Below, piece by piece: positions 35,505 to 43,650 of a DNA stretch of 64,000 bases. The DNA is taken from assembly GCF_018728565.1 (NCBI RefSeq), contig NZ_JACSOI010000002.1, forward strand, positions 434,001-498,000. The letters run 5' to 3'. Both the position numbers and the translations under genes were made by a program. Source of the DNA: Zobellia russellii. Its GTDB lineage: Bacteria > Bacteroidota > Bacteroidia > Flavobacteriales > Flavobacteriaceae. The number at the start of each line of letters is the position of its first letter. The stretch's first letter is position 1. The notes below the pieces were generated by a model. The model worked only from the letters and a program-made list of their open reading frames with translations, made no database searches and was not told the DNA's origin.

Positions 35505-36436
35505 AAAATACATCTACATGGTGGATCAAGATACCGCTCATATTCTTTTTAATATTCGGGTTAACGGAGTTTTTCGTTGATTCCGGTGAAATGCCGGCCT
35601 TTATAAAATACCCTATGGTACAGGTGTTCCTGGTTTTTATCCTGTTTTTGCTTATCGCAATTGCGGTAATTACCAGAGCCATTGAAAATGTAATGTTCCA
35701 AACACTTTCAAAAGAAGGACAAGAACGTTATTTAGCGGCCAAGAATAAAACCTTTGAGTGGGAATGGGGACAAAGAGTCTACCAAAAAATGTTGGGTTCC
35801 AAGCCAATTGAAAAAGAAGGCGAAATTATACTAGACCACAACTATGACGGTATACGGGAACTAGATAACAACTTACCTCCTTGGTGGGTGTATCTTTTCT
35901 ATGCTTCCATTGTTTTTGCCGTAGTGTACATGGCCCGTTTTCATGTGTTCAATGACTATGATCAGGATCAAGAGTATGAGCAAGAAGTTGCCGCAGCCCA
36001 ATTAGAAATAGAGGAGTATAAGAAAAATGCAAAAGATCTTGTTGACGCCAATACCGTTGAACTACTCACAGATGCAGGAGACCTAAAGGCTGGTCAAACT
36101 ATTTTTGAAAGCAATTGTGTAGCCTGCCATATGATCGATGGTGGCGGTGGTATTGGTCCCAACCTTACGGATCAAAACTGGATTCTTGGCGGAGGCATCA
36201 AAAACGTATTCCATACCATATCCGAAGGTGGTCGTGATGGCAAAGGTATGATTGCATGGAAACAAAACTTAAAACCTGCAGAGATTGCACAGGTAGCAAG
36301 TTATGTACTAAGTTTTGAAGGTACCACTCCGGCAAACCCAAAAGCTCCCGAAGGTGATGTTTGGCTAGACCCCAATGCGCCCGAACAAGCTGCACCAGAA
36401 GTAGAGGTAGATTCTGCTTCGGTTTCCGTAAACTGA
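35501..36436 (+). CDS. ccoP: cbb3 oxidase subunit III, CcoP, single-haem form
   Basis: 311 residues. Two or three membrane helices (about 8-27, 38-60 and 126-146) are followed by a linker and one cytochrome-c domain with Cys206-x-x-Cys209-His210 (NCVACH) and the axial Met in GMIAWKQNL. Proteobacterial CcoP has two haem-c domains; only one CxxCH is present here. The C-terminal tail is acidic and Pro/Ala-rich. It accepts electrons from soluble or membrane cytochromes and passes them to the CcoO haem. Confidence 0.92.
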   Translation: MKNTSTWWIKIPLIFFLIFGLTEFFVDSGEMPAFIKYPMVQVFLVFILFLLIAIAVITRAIENVMFQTLSKEGQERYLAAKNKTFEWEWGQRVYQKMLGSKPIEKEGEIILDHNYDGIRELDNNLPPWWVYLFYASIVFAVVYMARFHVFNDYDQDQEYEQEVAAAQLEIEEYKKNAKDLVDANTVELLTDAGDLKAGQTIFESNCVACHMIDGGGGIGPNLTDQNWILGGGIKNVFHTISEGGRDGKGMIAWKQNLKPAEIAQVASYVLSFEGTTPANPKAPEGDVWLDPNAPEQAAPEVEVDSASVSVN

Positions 36437-36483
36437 TTAATGCAGGGTTCATATGCCCTGTTAGCTGATAAAGCGAAAAAAAA

Positions 36484-37902
36484 ATGGCACAAGACCAAGA
36501 TAATTTTAGAGATTCAATTGGCACCATCAAAGAAGATGGGAAAAGGGCATGGGTATATCCCAAAAAACCTAGGGGCAAATTTTACAAATACCGTAAATAT
36601 GTCAGCTACGTGCTCCTTGCATTTCTGATTTTATCGCCTTTTATAAAAATAAACGGCAATCAGTTTTTAATGTTCAACGTGTTGGAAAGACGTTTCAACA
36701 TCTTTGGTTTTCCTTTTTATCCGCAAGATTTTCACCTTTTCGTTATCTCTATGATCATTGGGGTGGTTTTCATTGCCTTATTTACCGTTGCTTTTGGTCG
36801 TATTTTCTGCGGATGGATGTGTCCACAGACCATCTTTATGGAAATGGTCTTCCGTAGGATAGAATATTGGATAGATGGTGACCGCGGTGCCCAAATGCGA
36901 TTGGATAGACAAGAGTGGAATGCCGAAAAAATTCGGAAACGGGTATTAAAATGGTTCATTTTCTTTATCATATCATTTATAATAGCCAACGTGTTTCTTG
37001 CCTATTTAATCGGTAGCGACAGATTGATACAATACATTACGGACGGACCAGGGCAGCATATAAGTACCATGGTTTCGCTACTGATTTTTACTGCGGTATT
37101 TTATTTTGTCTTTGCTTGGTTCAGAGAACAGGTGTGTATTATTGCGTGTCCTTATGGCCGCATGCAAGGGGTCCTTTTAGATAACAAGTCTATTGTTGTG
37201 GCGTATGACCATAAACGTGGAGAGGCCGAAAACGGCAGGAAGAAATGGCGTAAGAACGAGGACCGTGAAGCGCTAGGTCATGGTGATTGTATAGACTGCT
37301 TTCAATGTGTAAATGTTTGCCCAACCGGGATTGACATTAGAAACGGAACACAGTTGGAGTGTGTGAATTGCACTGCTTGTATAGATGAGTGCGATACCAT
37401 TATGGAAAAAGTAAACCTTCCAAAAGGTTTAATCCGTTATGCCAGCGAAGACGAAATAACCAAAAAAGAAAAGTTCAAGTTTACGCCTCGCTTAAAGGGG
37501 TATACGGCGGTATTGGTCATATTAACCGGAGTACTAATTGGTATGATGTTCTTAAGAAATGACCTTGAAGCCAATATTCTAAGATTACCGGGGCAGCTTT
37601 ACGAACATAAGGAAGGTAATATTATCAGTAATGTGTACACCTATAAATTGTTGAATAAAACCACCAAGGCGGTTGAAGATGTTCACTTTAAATTGATATC
37701 TCCAAAAGGGGAAATTAAACTGGTGCGCCACGAAAATTTTGACGTACAACCAGAAGCTTTGGCAGAAGGTACCTTGTTCATAGAAATTAATTCATCCGCT
37801 TTAAGCGGAGACAAGAACAACCTAAAAATTGGGGTGTACAGTAAAGACAAATTAATAGAAACTACCACGGCCCGTTTTTTGGCGCCACGTAGTTACAAAT
37901 AG
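36484..37902 (+). CDS. ccoG: cbb3 oxidase accessory protein CcoG (FixG-type ferredoxin)
   Basis: 472 residues. Membrane helices occur at about 37-55, 78-102, 157-178 and 193-213 and near 338-357. Polyferredoxin motifs: CGWMCPQT near 117, then two [4Fe-4S] sites in GDCIDCFQCVNVCPTGID and LECVNCTACIDECD near 262-300. A C-terminal IG-like domain ends the protein. CcoG reduces Cu(II) for oxidase assembly in model bacteria. The 47-bp gap after ccoP holds a small 5-bp hairpin (36443-36460) that may tune downstream expression. Confidence 0.93.
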   Translation: MAQDQDNFRDSIGTIKEDGKRAWVYPKKPRGKFYKYRKYVSYVLLAFLILSPFIKINGNQFLMFNVLERRFNIFGFPFYPQDFHLFVISMIIGVVFIALFTVAFGRIFCGWMCPQTIFMEMVFRRIEYWIDGDRGAQMRLDRQEWNAEKIRKRVLKWFIFFIISFIIANVFLAYLIGSDRLIQYITDGPGQHISTMVSLLIFTAVFYFVFAWFREQVCIIACPYGRMQGVLLDNKSIVVAYDHKRGEAENGRKKWRKNEDREALGHGDCIDCFQCVNVCPTGIDIRNGTQLECVNCTACIDECDTIMEKVNLPKGLIRYASEDEITKKEKFKFTPRLKGYTAVLVILTGVLIGMMFLRNDLEANILRLPGQLYEHKEGNIISNVYTYKLLNKTTKAVEDVHFKLISPKGEIKLVRHENFDVQPEALAEGTLFIEINSSALSGDKNNLKIGVYSKDKLIETTTARFLAPRSYK

Positions 37903-37919
37903 AACGTAAATAAAAAATC

Positions 37920-38366
37920 ATGAAAATAAATTGGGGTACAGGTATTGTCATAGCTATCATCGCATTTATCAGTTTTATCATGTTTTTTGTGGTCAAGATG
38001 ACTACCAGCCATGATGCCAATCATGATTTGGTAACTGAAGAGTATTATAAAGCGGAACTTGGTTATCAGAAAGAAATAGATGCGGAGCAAAATGCCATTG
38101 ACTCCCATGAACAAATTCAATTGGAAAAAACCGCCGACGGATTGTTGGTGATTTTTCCCAAAACATATTCAAACACAACGGTATCCGGTATTGTATCCCT
38201 TTACAGACCGTCCAATAAGCACTTGGATTTTGACTTACCCATTAGTCTGTCCAATTCACATTTGCTCATACCTGACAAACGCTTGTTGGATGGTCGTTGG
38301 GATATAAAAGTTACTTGGAAACACCAAGGAAAGGATTTTCAATACAAAGAAAGCATAACTTTTTAA
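37920..38366 (+). CDS. ccoH: FixH/CcoH family protein
   Basis: 148 residues. One N-terminal helix (about 5-26) then VTEEYYKAELGYQKEIDAEQNA, a hallmark of FixH, and a beta-rich periplasmic domain. CcoH is a late assembly factor that stays with the oxidase. It lies 17 bp after ccoG and 7 bp before the SafE-like gene. Confidence 0.9.
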   Translation: MKINWGTGIVIAIIAFISFIMFFVVKMTTSHDANHDLVTEEYYKAELGYQKEIDAEQNAIDSHEQIQLEKTADGLLVIFPKTYSNTTVSGIVSLYRPSNKHLDFDLPISLSNSHLLIPDKRLLDGRWDIKVTWKHQGKDFQYKESITF

Positions 38367-38373
38367 GAAGCAT

Positions 38374-39078
38374 ATGATCCTATCTGCACTCATATTAGGA
38401 CTTATGGGAAGTTTGCACTGCGTAGGCATGTGCGGGCCCATTGCCTTTATGCTTCCTGTAGATAGAACCAACAACTTCAAAAAACTCGGCCAGATCTTTA
38501 TTTATCATTTTGGTAGGCTTATGGCCTATGCCATCATAGGACTTGTTTTTGGGCTTGTTGGAAAAGGTCTGTCCATTTTTGGCGCCCAACAGAAACTCTC
38601 TATTGCCATAGGTGTTTTAATGATTTTGGTTGTATTGATTCCCTATAAAACATTCAATAAATACAATTTATCCAAACCCATTTACAAAGTCATATCAAAG
38701 GTTAAGAACCAACTTGGAAAAGAACTGAAGAAAAAATCGGCAGATACCTTTGTGACTATTGGATTCTTAAACGGATTTTTACCTTGTGGTCTAGTCTATA
38801 TGGCACTTTTTGGAGCAATTGCCATGGGCAACGCTTTACAAGGTGGTCTTTACATGATGTTATTTGGACTAGGAACTATTCCTCTTATGACAACGGCAAT
38901 CTATTTTAGTGGTTTACTAAAAGGAAGCGTACGCCAAAAAGTACAAAAGGCTATTCCCGTTTTTGTAGTGGTCATAGGTTTACTTTTTATCCTTAGAGGT
39001 CTTGGGCTGGGTATTCCATACGTATCCCCTGCACCTGTAACTCAATTAGCCTCAAGTGCTATAGAATGCCATAATTAA
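38374..39078 (+). CDS. SafE/UreH-type membrane protein linked to cbb3 oxidase
   Basis: 234 residues, six or seven helices. The first helix holds GSLHCVGMCGPIAFML with a Cys-x3-Cys pair, and a second conserved site is GFLNGFLPCGLVYMALFGA near residue 132. Both mark the TauE/SafE-UreH branch (CcdA-like). In cbb3 clusters such proteins are thought to handle copper or redox equivalents for maturation rather than sulfite. Last of the tightly spaced oxidase operon. Confidence 0.85.
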   Translation: MILSALILGLMGSLHCVGMCGPIAFMLPVDRTNNFKKLGQIFIYHFGRLMAYAIIGLVFGLVGKGLSIFGAQQKLSIAIGVLMILVVLIPYKTFNKYNLSKPIYKVISKVKNQLGKELKKKSADTFVTIGFLNGFLPCGLVYMALFGAIAMGNALQGGLYMMLFGLGTIPLMTTAIYFSGLLKGSVRQKVQKAIPVFVVVIGLLFILRGLGLGIPYVSPAPVTQLASSAIECHN

Positions 39079-39105
39079 GGGCCACGGCCATAAAACTATT
39101 CTCTT

Positions 39106-39594
39106 ATGAAACCGCTACCCAACGAAATTATACTTCGCCCAAGGTTTCAATTGGATGTGAACGAAACCAAAGAGTTGGTTCTCCAAAAATTTGAGACCGC
39201 CGCATACCCTCCTTTTCTAGTTAAAAAGCTTGACGAACATGTTTTTATCAAATTTGATACTAAAAACAATCATTTTTGGTCGCCTCAACTTCATTTACAG
39301 ATAGATGAATTAGATGAAACCAATTGTCGTATCTACGGTGTTTTTGGCCCAAACCCAACCTTATGGACCTTCTTTATGTTCGTACATTTTATAATAGCCT
39401 GTTTATTCATCATTTTGGGAATTTGGGCCTATTCCAGCTCCGCTTTAAACAAACCTTATCATTTACAGTTAGGATTAATGATAACATTGATAGTGATATG
39501 GTTCGCTCTATATTTTTTCGGAAGGGGCGGCAAACAAAAAGGAAAACCCCAAATGAAAGAATTATATGCCTTTATGACGAAAGTTCTTACGTGA
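39106..39594 (+). CDS. Hypothetical two-helix membrane protein
   Basis: 162 residues. A soluble N-terminal half (residues 1-80, LRPRFQLDVNETKELVLQKF ... HFWSPQLHLQIDE) is followed by two membrane helices at about 86-107 and 118-138 and a short basic tail. No family is recognised. It is 27 bp after the SafE-like gene, so it probably rides on the cbb3 operon transcript. Confidence 0.7.
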   Translation: MKPLPNEIILRPRFQLDVNETKELVLQKFETAAYPPFLVKKLDEHVFIKFDTKNNHFWSPQLHLQIDELDETNCRIYGVFGPNPTLWTFFMFVHFIIACLFIILGIWAYSSSALNKPYHLQLGLMITLIVIWFALYFFGRGGKQKGKPQMKELYAFMTKVLT

Positions 39595-39601
39595 TAAATT
39601 T

Positions 39602-39630
39602 TTGAGATTTTAAGGCCTTCCTTATATTTG
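39602..39630 (+). promoter_or_regulatory. Promoter of the haloperoxidase-family gene
   Basis: TTG (39602-39604), then 18 nt, then a perfect -7 element TATATTTG (39623-39630). The predicted start is near 39634, 27 nt before the ATG at 39661. It also rules out the in-frame start at 39628, which would lie inside the promoter. Confidence 0.65.
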
Positions 39631-39660
39631 AAAGTTAACAACAACCTAACAATCAACCAA

Positions 39661-41115
39661 ATGAAACGTATTTTAATGCTAACCCTTACCGTAGGGTTAT
39701 TATACTCCGGCGTAGCATTCGCCCAAAAAAATCAAGAAGAACCAAGAGGAACGAAAAACATAGCCTATAAGTGGGGTAAAATGGCATTGGATGCAACTGC
39801 TTCGGACACCGAAAAATTTAAACCCAGGCCCACCATAACTTCCCGTTACCTAGGTCTCATTTTCGTTTCTATTTTTGATGCGTGGTCTAGATATGACAAA
39901 AACGCCATACCTGTTTATCTGAAAGGCGTAGACCGTAGGCCCGCAGGTGAGCAAAATCTAAAAAACAAAGAGATTGCCATTAGCTATGCCGCCTTTGGAG
40001 CCATGAAGGAATACTACTATTCAGATACGGAAATGTTCCGGAAATTTATGGTTGACTTAGGGCTTGACCCAGATAATACTTCAATGGACCCAAACACTCC
40101 CGAAGGGGTTGGAAATTTGGCCGCAAAGGCCACTATTGAAGCTAGAAAAAATGATGGTAGTAATCAATATGGAGAGGTTGCAGGCTCTAACGGAGAACCC
40201 TATTTTGATTATACCAACTACAATCCTGTGAACACCGCAGATGAAAATACGGATATTAACCGTTGGCAACCCAAGTATTTCTCCGATGGAAAAGGAGGGC
40301 AATATGCCCCAGGTTGCCTTACCCCTTACTGGCAAAAGGTAACCCCAATTACCTTAACCTCAGCGGATCAATTTAGACCGGGGCCTCCCCCAATGGTTGG
40401 CTCCGAACAATTAAAGAAAGAAGTTAAGGAAGTGGTAGACCTACAAGCCAATCTTTCGGATGAAGAAATTGCGTTGGTTGAATTTATGAGAGACGGACCG
40501 CAGTCCGTTCAGCAAGCCGGTCATTGGCTTAAGTTTGCCCAAGACGTTTCTCGTCGTGACAACCATACTTTAGATCAAGATGTAAAAATGTATTTCCTTA
40601 CGGAAATTACGGCTATGGACGCTTTTATAGCTTCGTGGGATTCAAAAATGTTCTATGATTACGCCAGACCGTATGCCTTAGTTCACGAGTATTACAAAGA
40701 CCAAACCATTAAAGCTTGGGGTGGACCCGGTAAGGGAATAGTTGAAATGAAAGGACAGGAATGGAGACCTTACTCGCCAGATATTTTTCTATGCCCACCT
40801 TTCCCTAGTTACACTTCGGGACACAGTACTATTAGTGGTGGTTGTGCCGAGGCGCTTCGCCTTTTTACAGGCGATGAACATTTTGGGGAATCCGTAGAAC
40901 TTATTCCTGGTTCCCTAACCGAACTGGATTCAGTCCATTTTGGGAAACCGGTTACCATACACTTTCCAACATTTACCGAAACCGCAAACATGGCGGGTAT
41001 CTCACGCGTAATGGGCGGGTATCATATTCAAGCCGATAATATAGCTGGTCTAGAACTAGGACGGGATGTAGCTTCTCAAGCATGGAAGTTTTACAACAAG
41101 CATTTAGGCAATTAA
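39661..41115 (+). CDS. Exported vanadium-dependent haloperoxidase / PAP2 family protein
   Basis: 484 residues from ATG at 39661, which gives a clean signal peptide (MKRILMLTL ... GVAFAQ). Vanadate-site motifs occur in order: WDSKMFYDYARP (Lys and Arg), PSYTSGHST (Ser-Gly-His), and SRVMGGYHIQADN (Arg and the vanadate-bound His). The same fold covers bacterial vanadium haloperoxidases and PAP2 phosphatases. Length, export and the surrounding sequence favour the haloperoxidase group. Seaweed-associated flavobacteria carry such enzymes, and a role in halide or algal-oxidant chemistry is inferred. It has its own promoter and terminator. Confidence 0.8.
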   Translation: MKRILMLTLTVGLLYSGVAFAQKNQEEPRGTKNIAYKWGKMALDATASDTEKFKPRPTITSRYLGLIFVSIFDAWSRYDKNAIPVYLKGVDRRPAGEQNLKNKEIAISYAAFGAMKEYYYSDTEMFRKFMVDLGLDPDNTSMDPNTPEGVGNLAAKATIEARKNDGSNQYGEVAGSNGEPYFDYTNYNPVNTADENTDINRWQPKYFSDGKGGQYAPGCLTPYWQKVTPITLTSADQFRPGPPPMVGSEQLKKEVKEVVDLQANLSDEEIALVEFMRDGPQSVQQAGHWLKFAQDVSRRDNHTLDQDVKMYFLTEITAMDAFIASWDSKMFYDYARPYALVHEYYKDQTIKAWGGPGKGIVEMKGQEWRPYSPDIFLCPPFPSYTSGHSTISGGCAEALRLFTGDEHFGESVELIPGSLTELDSVHFGKPVTIHFPTFTETANMAGISRVMGGYHIQADNIAGLELGRDVASQAWKFYNKHLGN

Positions 41116-41138
41116 GTAAAATAATTTGTACAATAAGC

Positions 41139-41173
41139 AAAAATGGGAATCCTAAAGGGTTCCCATTTTTTTT
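41139..41173 (+). terminator. Rho-independent terminator of the haloperoxidase-family gene
   Basis: A 12-bp stem with one G-T pair (41141-41152 with 41157-41168), loop TAAA, then eight T. It begins about 25 nt after the stop codon. Confidence 0.88.
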
Positions 41174-41192
41174 AATGGCACTAGCCAAAATA

Positions 41193-41235
41193 TGATATTG
41201 TTCATGTTTTAAAGAACCTTTAGTATAGATATTTG
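41193..41235 (+). promoter_or_regulatory. Fnr-type box and -7 element of the CoA-transferase/haemoglobin operon
   Basis: TGATATTGTTCA (41193-41204) is followed after 23 nt by GATATTTG (41228-41235), which matches TAnnTTTG except at the first base. The expected start is near 41239, 16 nt before the ATG. The half-site TTCA deviates from the rTCA of the other boxes. Confidence 0.6.
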
Positions 41236-41254
41236 CTTGACAAAATAGATTGTT

Positions 41255-42523
41255 ATGAAAATTGTTTCCAAAGCCGAGGCCGCAGCATCCGTAAAATCCG
41301 GAGACCGTGTATTTTTTCAAGGGGCCGCAATGACCCCTAATGTTCTTATAGATGCCTTATGCGACAGGTATGAAGAGTTGAAAGATGTAGAAATTATATC
41401 CATTCATACCGAAGGCGATGCCAAATATTCTCGAGCACCTTATAACAAAAGCTTTAGAATGAATAGCTGTTTTGTGGGCAGTAATATTAGGAACATGGTC
41501 AATAGTAACTTGGGGGATTATATCCCTATTTTCTTAAGTGAAATCCATCTTTTATTTAGACAAGGCATCTTACCTATAGATGTAGCCGTGGTACAAGTTT
41601 CTCCTCCTGACAAACATGGATATTGCTCACTTGGTGTTTCCGTGGATGTTACACTGCCGGCAATTCAAATGGCGAAAAAAGTAATCGCACAGATTAACCC
41701 TTCCGTACCCAGAACCCATGGGGATGGCATCATTCACATTAATAATATTGACTGTGCCATAGAGGTAGATTGCCCTATACATGTACATGATATCCTATCC
41801 ATATCTCCCGTTGAAGCCCAGATAGGCAAAAACGTAGCCGAACTGATAGAAGATGGTGCCACCTTACAAATGGGTATTGGAAGCATACCTAACGCAGTAT
41901 TGAACAATTTAGGCAACCATAAACGGCTAGGTATCCATACCGAAATGTTCTCAGACGGGATACTGCCTTTAATAGAACAGGGAGTAGTAACAGGGGAGGA
42001 CAAACAGATAAAAACCGGAAAAATTGTTACCTGCTTTGCCGTAGGGTCACAGAAATTATATGATTTTGTGGATGACAATCCTTCGGTACACTTTAAGGAA
42101 GCTGCCTATACCAATGACACCTCCATTATAAGAAAAAATCCAAAAGTAACGGCAATTAATAGTGCTATTGAAATAGACCTTACAGGTCAAATTTGTGCCG
42201 ATACCATTGGCAGCAGACAGTATTCCGGTGTGGGAGGGCAAATGGACTTTATCCGTGGTGCATCACTTTCAAAAGGAGGAAAACCAATTTTTGCCATGCC
42301 ATCGCTTACTGCAAAAGGTATCTCTAAAATAACCCCCTTCTTAAAACAAGGAGCCGGGGTAACTACAACAAGAGCACATGTTCATTATGTGGTAACAGAG
42401 TATGGCGTAGCGCATCTTTTTGGAAAAAACCTAAAAGAAAGAGCCAAAGCTTTAATTGCCATAGCCCATCCTGACTTTAGACAAGAACTTGAGCAGGCCA
42501 CTTACGAACGCTTTAAGAACTAA
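41255..42523 (+). CDS. Acetyl-CoA hydrolase / 4-hydroxybutyrate CoA-transferase family protein
   Basis: 422 residues with the two-domain CoA-transferase layout. The N-terminal half has VFFQGAAMTPNVLIDAL and VQVSPPDKHGYCSLGVSVD, and the middle has QMGIGSIPNAVL with the CoA-binding Gly loop. The C-terminal half has GVGGQMDFIRGASLSKGGK and the late VVTEYGVAHLFGK. The catalytic Glu should lie in the SDG/HTEMFSDG region near residue 230. It swaps CoA between short-chain acids, for example acetate and succinate or hydroxybutyrate. The Fnr box suggests use under low oxygen. Truncated haemoglobin gene follows by 24 bp. Confidence 0.87.
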   Translation: MKIVSKAEAAASVKSGDRVFFQGAAMTPNVLIDALCDRYEELKDVEIISIHTEGDAKYSRAPYNKSFRMNSCFVGSNIRNMVNSNLGDYIPIFLSEIHLLFRQGILPIDVAVVQVSPPDKHGYCSLGVSVDVTLPAIQMAKKVIAQINPSVPRTHGDGIIHINNIDCAIEVDCPIHVHDILSISPVEAQIGKNVAELIEDGATLQMGIGSIPNAVLNNLGNHKRLGIHTEMFSDGILPLIEQGVVTGEDKQIKTGKIVTCFAVGSQKLYDFVDDNPSVHFKEAAYTNDTSIIRKNPKVTAINSAIEIDLTGQICADTIGSRQYSGVGGQMDFIRGASLSKGGKPIFAMPSLTAKGISKITPFLKQGAGVTTTRAHVHYVVTEYGVAHLFGKNLKERAKALIAIAHPDFRQELEQATYERFKN

Positions 42524-42547
42524 GCCTAATAGTGTATTTTTGATGTA

Positions 42548-42949
42548 ATGGGAAAAAAGGAAATTAAAAGCAGAGACGATGTAAAGCTACTTGTTGAAAC
42601 CTTCTATGGAAAAATACGGGAAGATGAAACCCTTGGCCCTATTTTTAATGGAATCATTTCTGATTGGGAAGCGCACCTAAAGCTTTTGACCGACTTCTGG
42701 GAAACCCAACTTTTTCTGCAGCGCAAATACAATGGCAACCCCGTTACCGCCCATCAAGAAGTAGATGATAAAACCCATGGTACAATAACTTCCGAACACT
42801 TCGGTATTTGGTTGAATCATTGGTTTGCCACCTTAGATGAGCTTTTTGAAGGAGAAAGAGCTTGGATTGCCAAAAACAGAGCTCAAAAAATGAGCACCAT
42901 GCTCTTCATGCAGATGTATCAGCACCGGCAGACAAAACCAAACGCTTAA
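42548..42949 (+). CDS. Group III truncated haemoglobin
   Basis: 133 residues with the 2-over-2 globin layout: VKLLVETFYGKIREDETLGPIF, the LKLLTDFWETQLF helix, then HFGIWLNHWFATLDELF carrying the proximal His. Group III globins bind oxygen and nitric oxide in the cytoplasm. Co-transcribed with the CoA-transferase from an Fnr-type promoter. Its stop codon overlaps that of the convergent gene by three bases. Confidence 0.9.
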   Translation: MGKKEIKSRDDVKLLVETFYGKIREDETLGPIFNGIISDWEAHLKLLTDFWETQLFLQRKYNGNPVTAHQEVDDKTHGTITSEHFGIWLNHWFATLDELFEGERAWIAKNRAQKMSTMLFMQMYQHRQTKPNA

Positions 42950-43416
42950 GTGGTTTCGTTTCTATATTTACCTACTATATCCGAAATATGGATGCAATAC
43001 ACTACAGGTGCTTCCTTGGATTCAATTTTACTTGAAAAATCGCCAATAAAATCCACCTTAGTTTCTTCATTTCTATTTAGAAGCTCGTGCACACCATTGG
43101 CAAAGGTGTGAAGGTATTTTTTGGCCGTAGGTCCTTTTAATTCTTCAAACGTACCATTAACCTTTACGGAACGCCAATTATGAAAGGCCTCAATATCATC
43201 AACTTGTAATGCCACTTGAGAATAGTTACGCATAGATTCAATTTTATGGCCCTCCCCTGAGTAACTTATCAAACATTTATTTTCCCTATCATAAAAATAG
43301 GTGACCGGAACAATATGCGGACTCCTACCTGCCACATAGGCCAAATGACCTATACAATGATTACTTAAAAATTGCATGCAATCATCCTGTTTCATTTCAC
43401 TAACTAATTTTGCCAT
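42946..43416 (-). CDS. Pyridoxamine 5'-phosphate oxidase family flavin-binding protein
   Basis: 156 residues from ATG at 43416 (MAKLVSEMKQDDC). The longer in-frame start at 43467 is excluded because the promoter -7 element lies at 43463-43456. Pattern of the split-barrel FMN/F420-binding family: CIGHLAYVAGRSPHIVPVTYFYD, GEGHKIESMRNYSQVALQVDDIE and NWRSVKVNGTFEEL. It is probably a cytosolic flavin oxidoreductase or haem/flavin-binding protein (NimA-like). Carries an Fnr-type promoter. Confidence 0.82.
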   Translation of the reverse strand: MAKLVSEMKQDDCMQFLSNHCIGHLAYVAGRSPHIVPVTYFYDRENKCLISYSGEGHKIESMRNYSQVALQVDDIEAFHNWRSVKVNGTFEELKGPTAKKYLHTFANGVHELLNRNEETKVDFIGDFSSKIESKEAPVVYCIHISDIVGKYRNETT

Positions 43417-43455
43417 AACTGTTTTGTTTTGATTGCCATAACTGTTTCTTACTAG

Positions 43456-43498
43456 TAAATATAACAAGTTTGCAAATGGAATGCTATGATAATTATCA
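43456..43498 (-). promoter_or_regulatory. Fnr-type box and -7 element of the flavin-binding protein gene
   Basis: TGATAATTATCA (43498-43487, perfect palindrome) is followed after 23 nt on the minus strand by TATATTTA (43463-43456). The predicted start is near 43452, about 36 nt before the chosen ATG. Confidence 0.72.
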
Positions 43499-43650
43499 GT
43501 TTACGGAAAGTAATCCGTTTTAATAGCTCTTATATATAAAACCACATACGCCTAGAATGCTCATTTTGGCAATATCCATGATTTGCAGTAGCGATAACAA
43601 TTGTCTAAATTACACTTCCAAACCACCTAATCAGTAATCGTCCTCAAAAC

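Noticed and set aside
36443-36460. Small hairpin between ccoP and ccoG as a terminator
   Set aside because: Only five base pairs and no T tract; it lies within an operon whose genes work together.
43417-43467. Longer N-terminus for the flavin-binding protein gene
   Set aside because: It would begin upstream of the -7 element that fits the Fnr-type promoter geometry.
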